DNA of 64,000 nucleotides from an uncultured Eubacteriales bacterium (GTDB lineage Bacteria; Bacillota; Clostridia; Oscillospirales; Oscillospiraceae), in the NCBI GenBank assembly GCA_900544405.1, contig UQVA01000008.1:1-64000 (forward strand), in the 5' to 3' direction. The notes beneath the pieces are model-generated. The model saw only the letters and a list, made by a program, of their open reading frames with translations, had not been told where the DNA came from and did not search any database. Positions 33,288 through 41,030 of this stretch are shown piece by piece. A program made the position numbers and the translations under genes. Position 1 is the stretch's first letter, and each line of letters opens with the position of its first letter.

Positions 33288-34043
33288 ATGAAGCAAGACT
33301 ATATCGCCGTGATGGATTCGGGCCTTGGGGGTCTGAGCGTGCTGCGGGAGCTGCGGCGGCTGCTGCCTCAGGAGCGCTATCTCTATTTCGGGGACTCGGC
33401 CAACGCCCCCTATGGGACCAAAACCGTACCGGAGGTCCGGCGGCTGACCCTGGCCGCTGCGGAGAAGCTGAAGGAGCAGGGCATCAAGGCTCTGGTTGTG
33501 GCCTGCAATACGGCTACCGCTGCCGCCATTTCCGACCTGCGCCGTGCCTTCCCGGACCTGATCGTCATCGGCATGGAACCGGCCCTGAAACCGGCGGCGG
33601 AGCATTTTCCAAGAGGCCGGGTGGGGGTCATGGCCACACCGCTGACGTTGCGGGAGGAGAAATTTTCCGCCCTTCTTCATCGCTTTGACGACACCTGCCG
33701 CATTGACCCCATCCCTGCGCCGGGGCTGGTGGAACTGGTGGAGCAGGGCAAGGCGGATTCCCCGGAGGCTCTGGACCTGATGTTCCGGGTCCTGGGGCCA
33801 TACACGGGCAAGCTGGACGCCCTGGTCCTGGGCTGCACTCACTTCCCCTTTGCTGTGCGCGCCATCCGGGCGGTGCTGGGGCCGGAGGTGGAATTGCTGG
33901 ACGGCGGCCCCGGCACGGCCCGGGAGACGAAACGCCGTCTGGCCCAGGCGGGGCTTCTCTATGACGGCCCCGGGGAACTGATTCTGTGCAACAGCCTGCC
34001 GGGTCCGGAGATTCTGGACCTGAGCCGGAAATTATTGGAATAG
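33288..34043 (+). CDS. murI: Glutamate racemase
   Basis: ATG at 33288 with AAAGGAGG; 251 residues. Motifs: VMDSGLGGLSVLRELRRLLP (catalytic Asp), YFGDSANAPYG, LVVACNTATAAA (first catalytic Cys) and LVLGCTHFPF (second catalytic Cys). It makes D-glutamate for peptidoglycan. It is followed, 11 bases on, by a broken uridine kinase gene in the same direction. Confidence 0.97.
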   Translation: MKQDYIAVMDSGLGGLSVLRELRRLLPQERYLYFGDSANAPYGTKTVPEVRRLTLAAAEKLKEQGIKALVVACNTATAAAISDLRRAFPDLIVIGMEPALKPAAEHFPRGRVGVMATPLTLREEKFSALLHRFDDTCRIDPIPAPGLVELVEQGKADSPEALDLMFRVLGPYTGKLDALVLGCTHFPFAVRAIRAVLGPEVELLDGGPGTARETKRRLAQAGLLYDGPGELILCNSLPGPEILDLSRKLLE

Positions 34044-34054
34044 GAGAGAGAACC

Positions 34055-34712
34055 ATGGACAAAATTCTGGTCATCGGCATCGCCGGAGGCACCGGCAGCG
34101 GCAAGACTACCCTGATGAAGAACATCATTTCTCATTTCGAGGGGTCCGTCACCGTCCTGAGCCACGACAACTATTACAAGCGCCACGACGACATCCCCTA
34201 CGAAGAACGCTGCAAGCTGAATTACGACGAGCCGGACGCCTTCGACACCTCCCTGATGGTCTATCATCTGGACTGCCTGCGCCACGGCCAGGCCATCGAC
34301 TGCCCGGTCTACGATTTCACGGTCCACAACCGCAGCAGCGAGACCATTCACATCGTCCCGGAGCGGGTCATCATCGTGGAGGGCATCCTGATTTTTGAAA
34401 ATCAGGAACTGCGGGACCTGATGGACATTAAAATTTTCGTGGACACCGATGCGGATGTGCGGCTGTGCCGCCGCATCAAGCGGGACGTGAACAAGCGGGG
34501 CAGGACGCTGGAGAGCGTGCTGGCCCAGTATCAGGACACGGTGAAGCCCATGCACGAGCGCTATGTGGAGCCCAGTAAAGAGGTACGCCGACATCGTGGT
34601 GCCGGAGGGCGGCAAGAACTGGATCGCCCTGGATATGATCCTGGGCCGCATCCAGCGGCACCTGGACAAGGGAGAAGACTTCTATGACCTCACCGAAAGC
34701 ACTGATCTTTGA
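34055..34712 (+). pseudogene. udk: Uridine kinase broken by a +1 frameshift
   Basis: The frame from the ATG at 34055 reads a normal uridine kinase: GIAGGTGSGKTTL (Walker A), LSHDNYYKRHDDIPYEERC, NYDEPDAFD, IVVEGILIF-like, RRIKRDVNKRGRT, MHERYVEPSK. After that the read frame gives an Arg/Gly/Pro-rich tail and stops at 34687. Removing one G in 34582-34583 restores the family end YADIVVPEGGKNWIALDMIL and a stop at 34712. So one extra base breaks the last 40 or so codons. Either the gene is damaged, with the kinase core still present, or it is a sequencing error. The restored end would overlap the HAD gene by 29 bases. Confidence 0.88.
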
Positions 34713-35319
34713 TATTGACGGCACCCTCTGGGACAGCGTGGCCCTGGTGGGCGAGGGGTACAACCTCCAACTCATCGACGACGGCCACCCGGAGCTGTGC
34801 ATTTCCGAGGCGAGGCTGCGGACCCTGTTCGGCAAGACCATGGTGGACCTGGCGGACGGGATGCTCGCCGGTCTGCCCAAGGAGCAGCGGATGGACCAGA
34901 TGGAGCGGTGCATGGACCGGGAGATGGTCCATTTGTGGGAGTCTCCCTGCAACATTGGCTATCCGAAAGTGAAAGAGACCCTGGCGGTCCTCAGCGAAAA
35001 AAGGAACTTGTACATCGTCAGCAACAGCCAGCGGGGCTACCCGGAGGTGTGCATCGAGAAGCTGGGCCTGACCCCCTATATCCGGGGCCACCTGTGCTTC
35101 GGGGACACCGGGGCGGCGAAAAGCGTTACCATCCGGACCCTGATGGAAAAATACAGAATCGAGTCCGCCGCCTATGTGGGGGATATTCAGGGAGACTGCG
35201 ACAGCGCCCACGCAGCGGGGATTCCCTTCATCTGGGCCGCCTACGGCTTCGGAGACGTAAAAGACTACGAGGCGAAAATCGATCGGTTTGAGGATCTGCT
35301 GAGCCTGTTTGAGAATTGA
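34684..35319 (+). CDS. HAD-superfamily hydrolase (phosphoglycolate phosphatase-like)
   Basis: 211 residues. HAD motif I FDIDGTLWDS (about 9-18), motif II IVSNSQ (about 111), motif III lysine in AAKSVTIRT (about 144) and motif IV YVGDIQGDCDSA (about 163). A helical cap lies between motifs I and II. It removes phosphate from a small metabolite in the cytoplasm; the substrate is not known. It overlaps the uridine kinase frame. Confidence 0.88.
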   Translation: MTSPKALIFDIDGTLWDSVALVGEGYNLQLIDDGHPELCISEARLRTLFGKTMVDLADGMLAGLPKEQRMDQMERCMDREMVHLWESPCNIGYPKVKETLAVLSEKRNLYIVSNSQRGYPEVCIEKLGLTPYIRGHLCFGDTGAAKSVTIRTLMEKYRIESAAYVGDIQGDCDSAHAAGIPFIWAAYGFGDVKDYEAKIDRFEDLLSLFEN

Positions 35320-35340
35320 GAAAAAGCCCCCGACGTGGCA

Positions 35341-35371
35341 TTGTAGGGGCGAGGCACGCCTCGCCCGCCAA
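35341..35371. repeat. Class D palindrome
   Basis: TTGTAGGGGCGAGGCACGCC followed by TCGCCCGCC; 21 bases after the HAD gene stop. Confidence 0.75.
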
Positions 35372-35425
35372 CGTCTGATGCTTGAGCGGCAGAAATCGAC
35401 GTAGGGACCGCCGGAACAGAGAAAT

Positions 35426-35578
35426 GGCTCCCCTGTGTAGGGGGAGCTGTCGCACCGTCAGGTGCGACTGAGGGGGTGAACGGTCGGACGATGTAGAAGT
35501 GTACCGACCCTTCTGAGGGATGCCTTCCCCTGGGGGAAGGTGGCCGCCCGTCAGGGCGGACGGATGAGGGGCGGCAGG
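35426..35578. repeat. Class A-B hybrid composite repeat
   Basis: A unit: GGCTCCCCTGTGTAGGGGG, hairpin GTCGCACC-GTCA-GGTGCGAC (35449-35468), TGAGGGGGTG. Spacer: GGTCGGACG, GTAGAAG, CCGACCCTTCTGAG. B unit: CCTTCCCCTGGGGGAAGG, hairpin CCGCCC-GTCA-GGGCGG, GGATGAGGGGCGG. The same hybrid with the same spacer occurs inverted at 60343. Confidence 0.85.
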
Positions 35579-35598
35579 GGCTGCCGGTTTGCACCGTC

Positions 35599-35723
35599 TC
35601 TTGGCCCCCTCTTAGAGGGGGCTGTCACGCTGTGAAGCGTGACTGGGGGAGTGTCCTATCGAACCGTGCGCACTCCCTCCGTCTCGGCTTGCGCCGAGCC
35701 ACCTCCCTCTAAGAGGGAGGCAA
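35599..35723. repeat. Class C-C composite repeat
   Basis: TTGGCCCCCTCTTAGAGGGG, hairpin GTCACGCT-GTGA-AGCGTGAC (35623-35642), TGGGGGAGTGT, short spacer CCTATCGAACCGTGCG, then inverted CACTCCCTCCGT, hairpin CTCGGC-TTGC-GCCGAG (35683-35698), CCACCTCCCTCTAAGAGGG. Confidence 0.85.
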
Positions 35724-35753
35724 GGCTTCGCCGGGACCCAGTTTCTCAGAGCA

Positions 35754-35929
35754 AAGGCTCCCGGCGTGTAGGGGGAGCTGTCGCACCGTCAGGTGCGACT
35801 GAGGGGGTGTACGCTATCGACATGGCAAAGGCCATCGTTCGATAGTCTCCTACGAAATTGCTACCGTACACCCCCTCCGAGTCGGCTAGCGCCGACCCAC
35901 CTCCCCCTACACAGGGGAGGCTTACGCTT
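35754..35929. repeat. Class A-A composite repeat
   Basis: Left hairpin GTCGCACC-GTCA-GGTGCGAC, right hairpin GTCGGC-TAGC-GCCGAC, outer fixed hairpins CTCCCGGCGTGTAGGGGG and CCCCCTACACAGGGG. The spacer folds through CTATCGA (35814) with TCGATAG (35839) and ATGGC-AAAG-GCCAT. Confidence 0.9.
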
Positions 35930-35935
35930 CTCTGT

Positions 35936-35990
35936 TTCTGCGTATGGAATTCGGGCGGGCGGGGCATGCCGCCGCCCCTAAACCCAAGAA
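35936..35990. repeat. Class D palindrome with TTCTGCGTATGGAATTC border
   Basis: TTTCTGCGTATGGAATTCG, GGCGGGCGGGGCATGCC, GCCGCCCCTA. The border is the same as at 9390, 24580, 60271 and (inverted) 19330. Confidence 0.75.
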
Positions 35991-36055
35991 CGATCGTGCC
36001 TACCGCCCCTTCGGGGCATATCTCACACATAAATCCTGATTTGGAGGGAAACGCT

Positions 36056-36493
36056 ATGATCGTCTGTCCTTTTTCCGCACTGACCCGCTATGCGGCCGTT
36101 CTTCCCGGCGTGGAGGAGGCTATGGCCCTGATTGCCGGGCTGAAAACCTACGAGACTGCCACTTATCCTATCTCCAACGGCCGGGTGATGGTGTCCTCCG
36201 GCACGACCATGCCCACGGAGAACGCCACCTTTGAGGCCCACCGGCAGTACCTGGACATTCAGTACCTGGTGAAGGGCCACGAGGTGGTGGGCTGGGCACC
36301 CCTGGACACCCTGACCCCCGTGTCCCCCTTCGATACGGATAAGGACATCGGCTTTTACACGGGAAAATGCGACTTTTTCCCCATTTCGCAAGGGGATTGC
36401 TATGTAGCCTTCCCGGAGGACGGCCACATGCCCACCCGGTATCTGGACCGGCCCAATGACTATTGTAAGATCGTGGTGAAATTAAAAGTATGA
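36056..36493 (+). CDS. YhcH/YjgK/YiaL family protein
   Basis: 145 residues from the ATG at 36056 (GGAGGG upstream). The family's cupin-like barrel is seen: MVSSGTTMPTENATFEAHRQYLDIQYLVKGHEVVGWAPL, then PEDGHMPTRYLDRPNDYCKIVVKLKV with the conserved metal-binding Glu and His. Family members are found with sialic acid and other sugar pathways and may act as sugar isomerases or anomerases. It overlaps the DUF89 gene by four bases, so the two are likely to work together. Confidence 0.88.
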   Translation: MIVCPFSALTRYAAVLPGVEEAMALIAGLKTYETATYPISNGRVMVSSGTTMPTENATFEAHRQYLDIQYLVKGHEVVGWAPLDTLTPVSPFDTDKDIGFYTGKCDFFPISQGDCYVAFPEDGHMPTRYLDRPNDYCKIVVKLKV

Positions 36494-37371
36494 GTGTCGA
36501 ATTGGATTCTTTCTGCTACGGCTGCCACTACCGGCGCAACGTGGCCACCGCCCGTTCCCTGGGGGACGAGGCCACGGCTACGGCTTTTGCCCGGGAGCTG
36601 ATGCAGCTTTACCTGGATACCCCCGTGGCCGGATCCGCCTCCCCCCTGCTGTCCCCCGGCACAACGGCTCTTTTTCAGAAGTATTACGGCCTGGATGCGG
36701 ACCGTTTCCGTCAGGAAAAGGCGGATTCCAACAAATTCGTGCTGGAACGGCTGCCGGGCATCCGCAGGCGCATCGAAACAACCCAGGACCCGATTTTTAC
36801 GGCACTGCAATTCGCCATTCTGGGAAATTATATCGATTTTTCCGCTTTGCAGGGAGAATTGACCTTTGAAAAGCTGGATGAAATGCTGAAAAATGCCGAA
36901 AACATGGACCTGGACCGGGAGACGTACCATCGCTTCCGGGAGAAGCTGGGGAAAAGCCAAAGGCTGCTGTATCTCACGGACAACGCCGGGGAAATTGGCT
37001 TTGACCGGCTGCTGGGCGAGGAGATCGCCAGGGCGTACCCGAACTTGGCCATCACCTTCTGCGTCCGGGGCGGTCCGGCGGCCAACGACGCCACCCGGGC
37101 CGATGCGGCACTGATGGAGCTGCCCTTCCCGGTCATCGACAACGGCACGAACATCCCCGGCACGGTGCTGTCCGCCCTGGGGGCCCAGGCGAAGCAGGCC
37201 ATGGACGCCGCCGACGTGATCCTGTCCAAGGGTCAGGGCAACGTGGAGACGTTGTACGGCTGCGGCTATCCGATTTTTTACGCATTTCTGGTGAAATGCC
37301 AGCGATTCCAGGACCTGTTCGGCAAGGAAAAGCTGACGCCCATGTTCCTGGAGGAAACGGGCAAACGGTGA
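36490..37371 (+). CDS. DUF89 / ARMT1-like damage-control phosphatase
   Basis: 293 residues. N-terminal cysteines FCYGCHYRRN are typical of the prokaryotic subfamily. The metal-binding centre is LYLTDNAGEIGFDRLL (about 163-178), with a later GTNIPGT and the LSKGQGNVETLYG motif. DUF89 proteins hydrolyse damaged or over-phosphorylated sugars and other phosphometabolites with Mn or Co. Coupling to a YhcH protein (ATGA) suggests clean-up of a side product of sugar handling (inference). Confidence 0.85.
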   Translation: MSVELDSFCYGCHYRRNVATARSLGDEATATAFARELMQLYLDTPVAGSASPLLSPGTTALFQKYYGLDADRFRQEKADSNKFVLERLPGIRRRIETTQDPIFTALQFAILGNYIDFSALQGELTFEKLDEMLKNAENMDLDRETYHRFREKLGKSQRLLYLTDNAGEIGFDRLLGEEIARAYPNLAITFCVRGGPAANDATRADAALMELPFPVIDNGTNIPGTVLSALGAQAKQAMDAADVILSKGQGNVETLYGCGYPIFYAFLVKCQRFQDLFGKEKLTPMFLEETGKR

Positions 37372-37387
37372 TAAAACCCAATATTTC

Positions 37388-37417
37388 GACCCGGCAGGGA
37401 GCAGTCCCTGCCGGGTC
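37388..37417 (+). terminator. Terminator after the DUF89 gene
   Basis: GACCCGGCAGGGA, loop GCAG, TCCCTGCCGGGTC (13-bp perfect stem), then ATTGCATTT. Confidence 0.8.
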
Positions 37418-37489
37418 ATTGCATTTGCCGGCAGACCTCCCGGCGAAGCGAATAGAATTCGCCCCGCCGGGAGCCGTGTGTTTTCCCTC

Positions 37490-37518
37490 TTGCGGCAGGG
37501 GTAGTGCCGTGGTACAAT
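37490..37518 (+). promoter_or_regulatory. Promoter of the radical SAM gene
   Basis: TTGCGG at 37490-37495, a 17-base spacer and TACAAT at 37513-37518. An ATG at 37504 lies inside this promoter, which supports the TTG start at 37540. Confidence 0.7.
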
Positions 37519-37539
37519 GGTAAAAAAGGGGGAATTTTT

Positions 37540-38394
37540 TTGACTTACGACGCCTGCACCTTATGTCCCCGGCGCTGCGGAGTGGACCGGAGGACCGCAC
37601 TGGGCTTCTGCCGCTGCCCGGACAAGGCCATCGTGGCGAAAACCATGCTCCACAAGTGGGAAGAACCGGCCCTGGCCGGGAACGGCGGCAGCGGGGCCGT
37701 GTTTTTCGGCGGCTGCACCCTGGGCTGCGTGTACTGCCAGAACGCTGCCATCAGCCGCACTCCGGCGGGAAAGGCCGTGGACAGCACCGGTCTGCGGGCC
37801 ATTTTCGATTGTCTGATCGCTCAGGGGGCGGAGAACATCGACCTGGTGACCCCCACCCAGTTCCTGCCGACCATTTTGCCCGCCCTGGAAGCGCCCCTGC
37901 CCGTCCCCGTGGTCTACAACACCGGCGGCTATGAGCGCACCGAGACCATCCGGGCCTTGTCCGGAAAAATCGACATTTACCTGCCGGACATGAAGTACGC
38001 CGAGCCTGGCCTTGCCAAGGCCCTTTCCGGGGCGGAAAACTACTTTCCCGTGGCGGCGGCAGCCATCCGGGAGATGGTGGCCCAGGTGGGCGAACCACAA
38101 TGGGAGGGGGAGCGGCTGAAAAAGGGCGTTCTCATCCGACATTTGATTTTGCCGGGCCAAATCGAAAATTCTCTGAAAATTCTGGACTGGATCGGGGAAA
38201 CGTTCCGGCCCGGAGAGGTGCTGGTGAGCCTCATGCGGCAGTACACCCCCATGCCGGGGCTTTCCGGGGACCTGGCCCGGAAAATTACCGAGGAGGAATA
38301 TCAGGCGGTGCTCAGCTGGATGTACCTGAACGACCTGCAGGGATTCGTTCAGGAGGCGGAGGCTGCTCAGCAGGCGTATATCCCGGATTTTTGA
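37540..38394 (+). CDS. Radical SAM protein, PflA/PflX-like
   Basis: Start chosen at TTG 37540, after AAAAGGGGG. 284 residues. N-terminal Cys cluster CTLCPRRCGVDR…GFCRC, then the radical SAM motif GGCTLGCVYCQNAAIS (CxxxCxxC, about 60-75), NTGGYE and DIYLPDMKYAE. This is the COG1313 type related to pyruvate formate-lyase activating enzymes. It uses S-adenosylmethionine and a 4Fe-4S cluster; the target is unknown, and no glycyl radical enzyme gene is nearby. Confidence 0.88.
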   Translation: MTYDACTLCPRRCGVDRRTALGFCRCPDKAIVAKTMLHKWEEPALAGNGGSGAVFFGGCTLGCVYCQNAAISRTPAGKAVDSTGLRAIFDCLIAQGAENIDLVTPTQFLPTILPALEAPLPVPVVYNTGGYERTETIRALSGKIDIYLPDMKYAEPGLAKALSGAENYFPVAAAAIREMVAQVGEPQWEGERLKKGVLIRHLILPGQIENSLKILDWIGETFRPGEVLVSLMRQYTPMPGLSGDLARKITEEEYQAVLSWMYLNDLQGFVQEAEAAQQAYIPDF

Positions 38395-38426
38395 AAATTT
38401 TTACCATATCCATACCAAAATGTCCG

Positions 38427-38455
38427 TTGCCAGAAGAGCCGCTTTGGGTTATAAT
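38427..38455 (+). promoter_or_regulatory. Promoter of the HD-domain gene
   Basis: TTGCCA at 38427-38432, a 17-base spacer and TATAAT at 38450-38455. Confidence 0.8.
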
Positions 38456-38478
38456 GACAGAGAACGGAGGTTATGCAA

Positions 38479-39135
38479 ATGTTATATGAAGAATTGCAGC
38501 AGGATGCCCAGGTGGCGGAGCTGCTGAAAAAAGGAAATCGGGACCTGGGGGTCCTGGGGTTCACGGACCATTCTGTGGCCCATACCACCCTGGTGGCCGA
38601 ACGGGCCGCTTATATTCTCCGTAAGCTGGGCTACTCCGAGCGGGAGCAGGAGTTGGCGAAAATCGCAGGCTTGCTCCACGACATCGGAAATTCCGTGAAC
38701 CGGACCCATCACGCCGAGTACGGCGCCCTGCTGGCCTGGGACATTCTCAGGGACAAGCCCCTGACCCTGGTGGAGCGGGTGACGGTCATCTCCGCCATCG
38801 GCAACCACGACGAGTCCACCGGCGGGGCCAAGGACCCGGTGTCGGCGGCGCTGGTGCTGGCGGACAAGACCGACGTGCGGCGGAACCGGGTCCGGGAGAA
38901 GGAACGGGAGAAATTCGACATCCACGACCGGGTGAACTTCGCCGTCACTGGCTCCAGCCTGAAGGTGGACCCGGAGGAGGCTAAGATCAGCCTGAATTTG
39001 CAGGTGGACGAGAGCATCTGCACCATGTATGAATATTTCGACATTTTTCTGGGCCGGATGATGATGTGCCGGGGAGCCGCCGAGATGCTGGGGGCCAACT
39101 TCCGTCTCACCGTCAACGGCGGAAAAGTGCTGTAA
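38479..39135 (+). CDS. HD-domain phosphohydrolase
   Basis: The ATG at 38479 has CGGAGG 8 bases upstream; an ATG at 38473 is too close to it. 218 residues. The HD metal site: HSVAHTTLVAERAAYIL (His), LAKIAGLLHDIGNSVNRTHHAEYGA (HD pair and HH), and ISAIGNHDES with LADKTDV (final Asp). It hydrolyses a phosphate ester, possibly a nucleotide or signalling molecule. It is the first gene of a short run with DUF308 and the phosphopantetheinyl transferase. Confidence 0.87.
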   Translation: MLYEELQQDAQVAELLKKGNRDLGVLGFTDHSVAHTTLVAERAAYILRKLGYSEREQELAKIAGLLHDIGNSVNRTHHAEYGALLAWDILRDKPLTLVERVTVISAIGNHDESTGGAKDPVSAALVLADKTDVRRNRVREKEREKFDIHDRVNFAVTGSSLKVDPEEAKISLNLQVDESICTMYEYFDIFLGRMMMCRGAAEMLGANFRLTVNGGKVL

Positions 39136-39153
39136 TACAGGAGGGAAAAACCT

Positions 39154-39723
39154 ATGGCAACCAAGAAAAGTAAGAAAATCGGCTATATTTTAGGAAAATG
39201 CGTGGGGCCGGTGCTGCTGACCCTGCTGGGCGTGCTGCTGGTGTTCTTCCCGGATTCCGGGTCTGCTACGGTAGCTACGGTACTGGGCTGGGTCCTGGCG
39301 GCGGCGGGCATCGTGCTGGTCATCGTCTGCGGAGCCGGGGCGGAATTCTTCGGCGTGGCGGCGGGCGTGGTGGCCACGGCCTGCGGCATTTACGTCATTC
39401 GCCATCCCCTGGCCCTGGCCACGGTGCTGGGCTACTGCCTGGGGGTCTACCTGGCGGTCCAGGGCGTCAGCACCTTGTACGATGCCCTGCGGCTCCATAA
39501 GGCCCAGCACGAATGCGGCCGGGAAATTCTTCTGGGCATCATTATGCTCTCAGGCGGCATCCTGCTGCTGTGCTTCCCGCTGACTTCTTCCCGGGTGGTG
39601 ATGATGGTCCTGGGTGTGGCCCTGGCGGTCATCGGTGTGCTGCAGCTGGTGCTGCGCATCCGGGAGCGGCAGTTCCCGGAGCTGCATACCGGCCGGCCGG
39701 ACATCATTGATGCCGACGAGTAA
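39154..39723 (+). CDS. DUF308 / HdeD-like membrane protein
   Basis: 189 residues with about six short membrane segments in three hairpin pairs (GPVLLTLLGVLLVFFP, VLGWVLAAAGIVLVIV, VLGYCLGVYLAVQGVSTLYDAL, LLGIIMLSGGILLLCFP, MMVLGVALAVIGVLQLVL). This is the DUF308 repeat found in HdeD. Function unknown in Clostridia. CAGGAGGG upstream; 18 bases after the HD gene. Confidence 0.88.
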   Translation: MATKKSKKIGYILGKCVGPVLLTLLGVLLVFFPDSGSATVATVLGWVLAAAGIVLVIVCGAGAEFFGVAAGVVATACGIYVIRHPLALATVLGYCLGVYLAVQGVSTLYDALRLHKAQHECGREILLGIIMLSGGILLLCFPLTSSRVVMMVLGVALAVIGVLQLVLRIRERQFPELHTGRPDIIDADE

Positions 39724-40201
39724 CTATTGGCTTTGGGGTCAGGCCATCCCGGCGGGGGCCACGCCTCACCAGGCCGGGCGGGCGCTGCTGGGGCGGATGT
39801 TCCGGGCCTGGACCGGCGAGGAAATGCCGGAAATCGGCACCGGAATCTATGGAAAGCCCCATTTTCTGGCAGGAAACCTGCATTTTTCCATCAGTCATAC
39901 GAAGCATTTTGTGTTTTGCGCTCTGGGCAACGCCCCGCTGGGGGTGGATGCGGAGGAGCGGGACCGGAACATCGACCTGCGGCTGGCGGAGAAGATACTG
40001 ACCGAGCCGGAATATGCGGTTTTTCGGGCAGCTTCCGATCAAAATGCCGCTTTGCTGCGGTTCTGGGTGCAAAAAGAGGCGGCGGTGAAGTGGGCCGGAA
40101 CGGGCCTGCGGGGGTACCCGAAAAATGTCCCCGACCTCCCCCCGGTGCGTGCGTGCCTGAATTGCTGGGTAGCGGTGAAATTTTCCGGCGTAGCACGGTA
40201 G
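39710..40201 (+). CDS. 4'-phosphopantetheinyl transferase, Sfp-like, short
   Basis: The likely start is the ATG at 39710, which overlaps the DUF308 gene by 14 bases; the ribosome site is weak. 163 residues. Motifs: LHFSISHTKHFVFCAL (substrate/CoA side), PLGVDAEERDRNIDLRLAEKIL (GVDxE, Mg) and RFWVQKEAAVKWAGTGL (WxxKEA). It transfers phosphopantetheine from CoA to a carrier protein. It is shorter than usual Sfp enzymes (about 220), lacking much of the N-terminal part, and its stop codon lies in a class D repeat. Confidence 0.82.
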   Translation: MPTSNYWLWGQAIPAGATPHQAGRALLGRMFRAWTGEEMPEIGTGIYGKPHFLAGNLHFSISHTKHFVFCALGNAPLGVDAEERDRNIDLRLAEKILTEPEYAVFRAASDQNAALLRFWVQKEAAVKWAGTGLRGYPKNVPDLPPVRACLNCWVAVKFSGVAR

Positions 40202-40222
40202 GGGCGAGGCACGCCTCGCCGG
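40198..40222. repeat. Class D palindrome overlapping the transferase stop
   Basis: GGTAGGGGCGAGGCACGCC then TCGCC; its first bases contain the TAG (40199-40201) that ends the phosphopantetheinyl transferase frame. Confidence 0.7.
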
Positions 40223-40257
40223 GAGATTTCTATACACACAAAACAGGAGGACCCCCT

Positions 40258-41028
40258 ATGTTATTTGATTCCCATGCCCATCTGGACGACCGGGCGTTTG
40301 ACCTGGACCGCTCCGAACTCATTCGGACCCTGCCGGAGCGGGGCATCGGCCTGTTGATGGACCCCGGCTGCTCCCTGGCCTCCTCCTATGCCGCAGCGGC
40401 TCTGGCGGAGGAGACCCCCTGGATCTACGCCGCCGCCGGTTCCCATCCGGATGCCGCCGACGAGGTGGACGAGGAAACGCTGGATGCTTACCGGACCCTC
40501 ATCCGAGACAACCGGAAGGTGAAGGCCGTCGGCGAAATTGGCCTGGACTATCATTATGAGGACGTCCCCCGGGAGATACAGAAAGCCGCCTTCCGGGCCC
40601 AACTGGACCTGGCGGCGGAGTTGGATATGCCCGTCATCGTTCACGAGCGGGAGGCCCATCAGGATGCTCTGGAGATTCTGGACGACTACCCCGGCCTTCG
40701 GGGGGTGTTCCACTGCTTCTCCGGCTCTAAGGAAATGGCCCTGGACCTGGTCCGCCGGGGCTGGTATGTGGGCTTCACCGGGGTGTTGACCTTCAAAAAT
40801 GCCCGGCGGGCCATCGAGGCGGCCTCCGCCGTACCTTTGGACCGGATTCTGATTGAAACCGACTGCCCCTACATGGCTCCGGAACCCTTCCGGGGTAAGC
40901 GCAATGACCCCGGCTATGTGTACCGGGTGGCGGAGGCCCTGGCCCGGATCAAGGGCATTTCCTTCACCGCCGCAGCGGACGCAACTTATCGCAATGCCTG
41001 CACACTCTATGGAATTCGGGAGGAATGA
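40258..41028 (+). CDS. TatD-family metal-dependent hydrolase
   Basis: 256 residues; AGGAGG upstream of the ATG. Metal-site motifs: LFDSHAHLDDRAF, AVGEIGLDYHYE (Glu), PVIVHEREAHQDAL (His), GVFHCFSGSKEMAL (His) and LIETDCPYMAPEP (Asp). TatD proteins are DNases acting in DNA or RNA end processing and quality control. It overlaps the next gene's start area (GGGAGGAATGAGC), so it is likely to be cotranscribed with the nucleoside importer. Confidence 0.94.
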   Translation: MLFDSHAHLDDRAFDLDRSELIRTLPERGIGLLMDPGCSLASSYAAAALAEETPWIYAAAGSHPDAADEVDEETLDAYRTLIRDNRKVKAVGEIGLDYHYEDVPREIQKAAFRAQLDLAAELDMPVIVHEREAHQDALEILDDYPGLRGVFHCFSGSKEMALDLVRRGWYVGFTGVLTFKNARRAIEAASAVPLDRILIETDCPYMAPEPFRGKRNDPGYVYRVAEALARIKGISFTAAADATYRNACTLYGIREE

Positions 41029-41030
41029 GC

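Noticed and set aside
35320..36055. The dense repeat cluster as a CRISPR array
   Set aside because: Units differ in sequence, occur in both orientations, have no regular spacers, and no cas gene is nearby.
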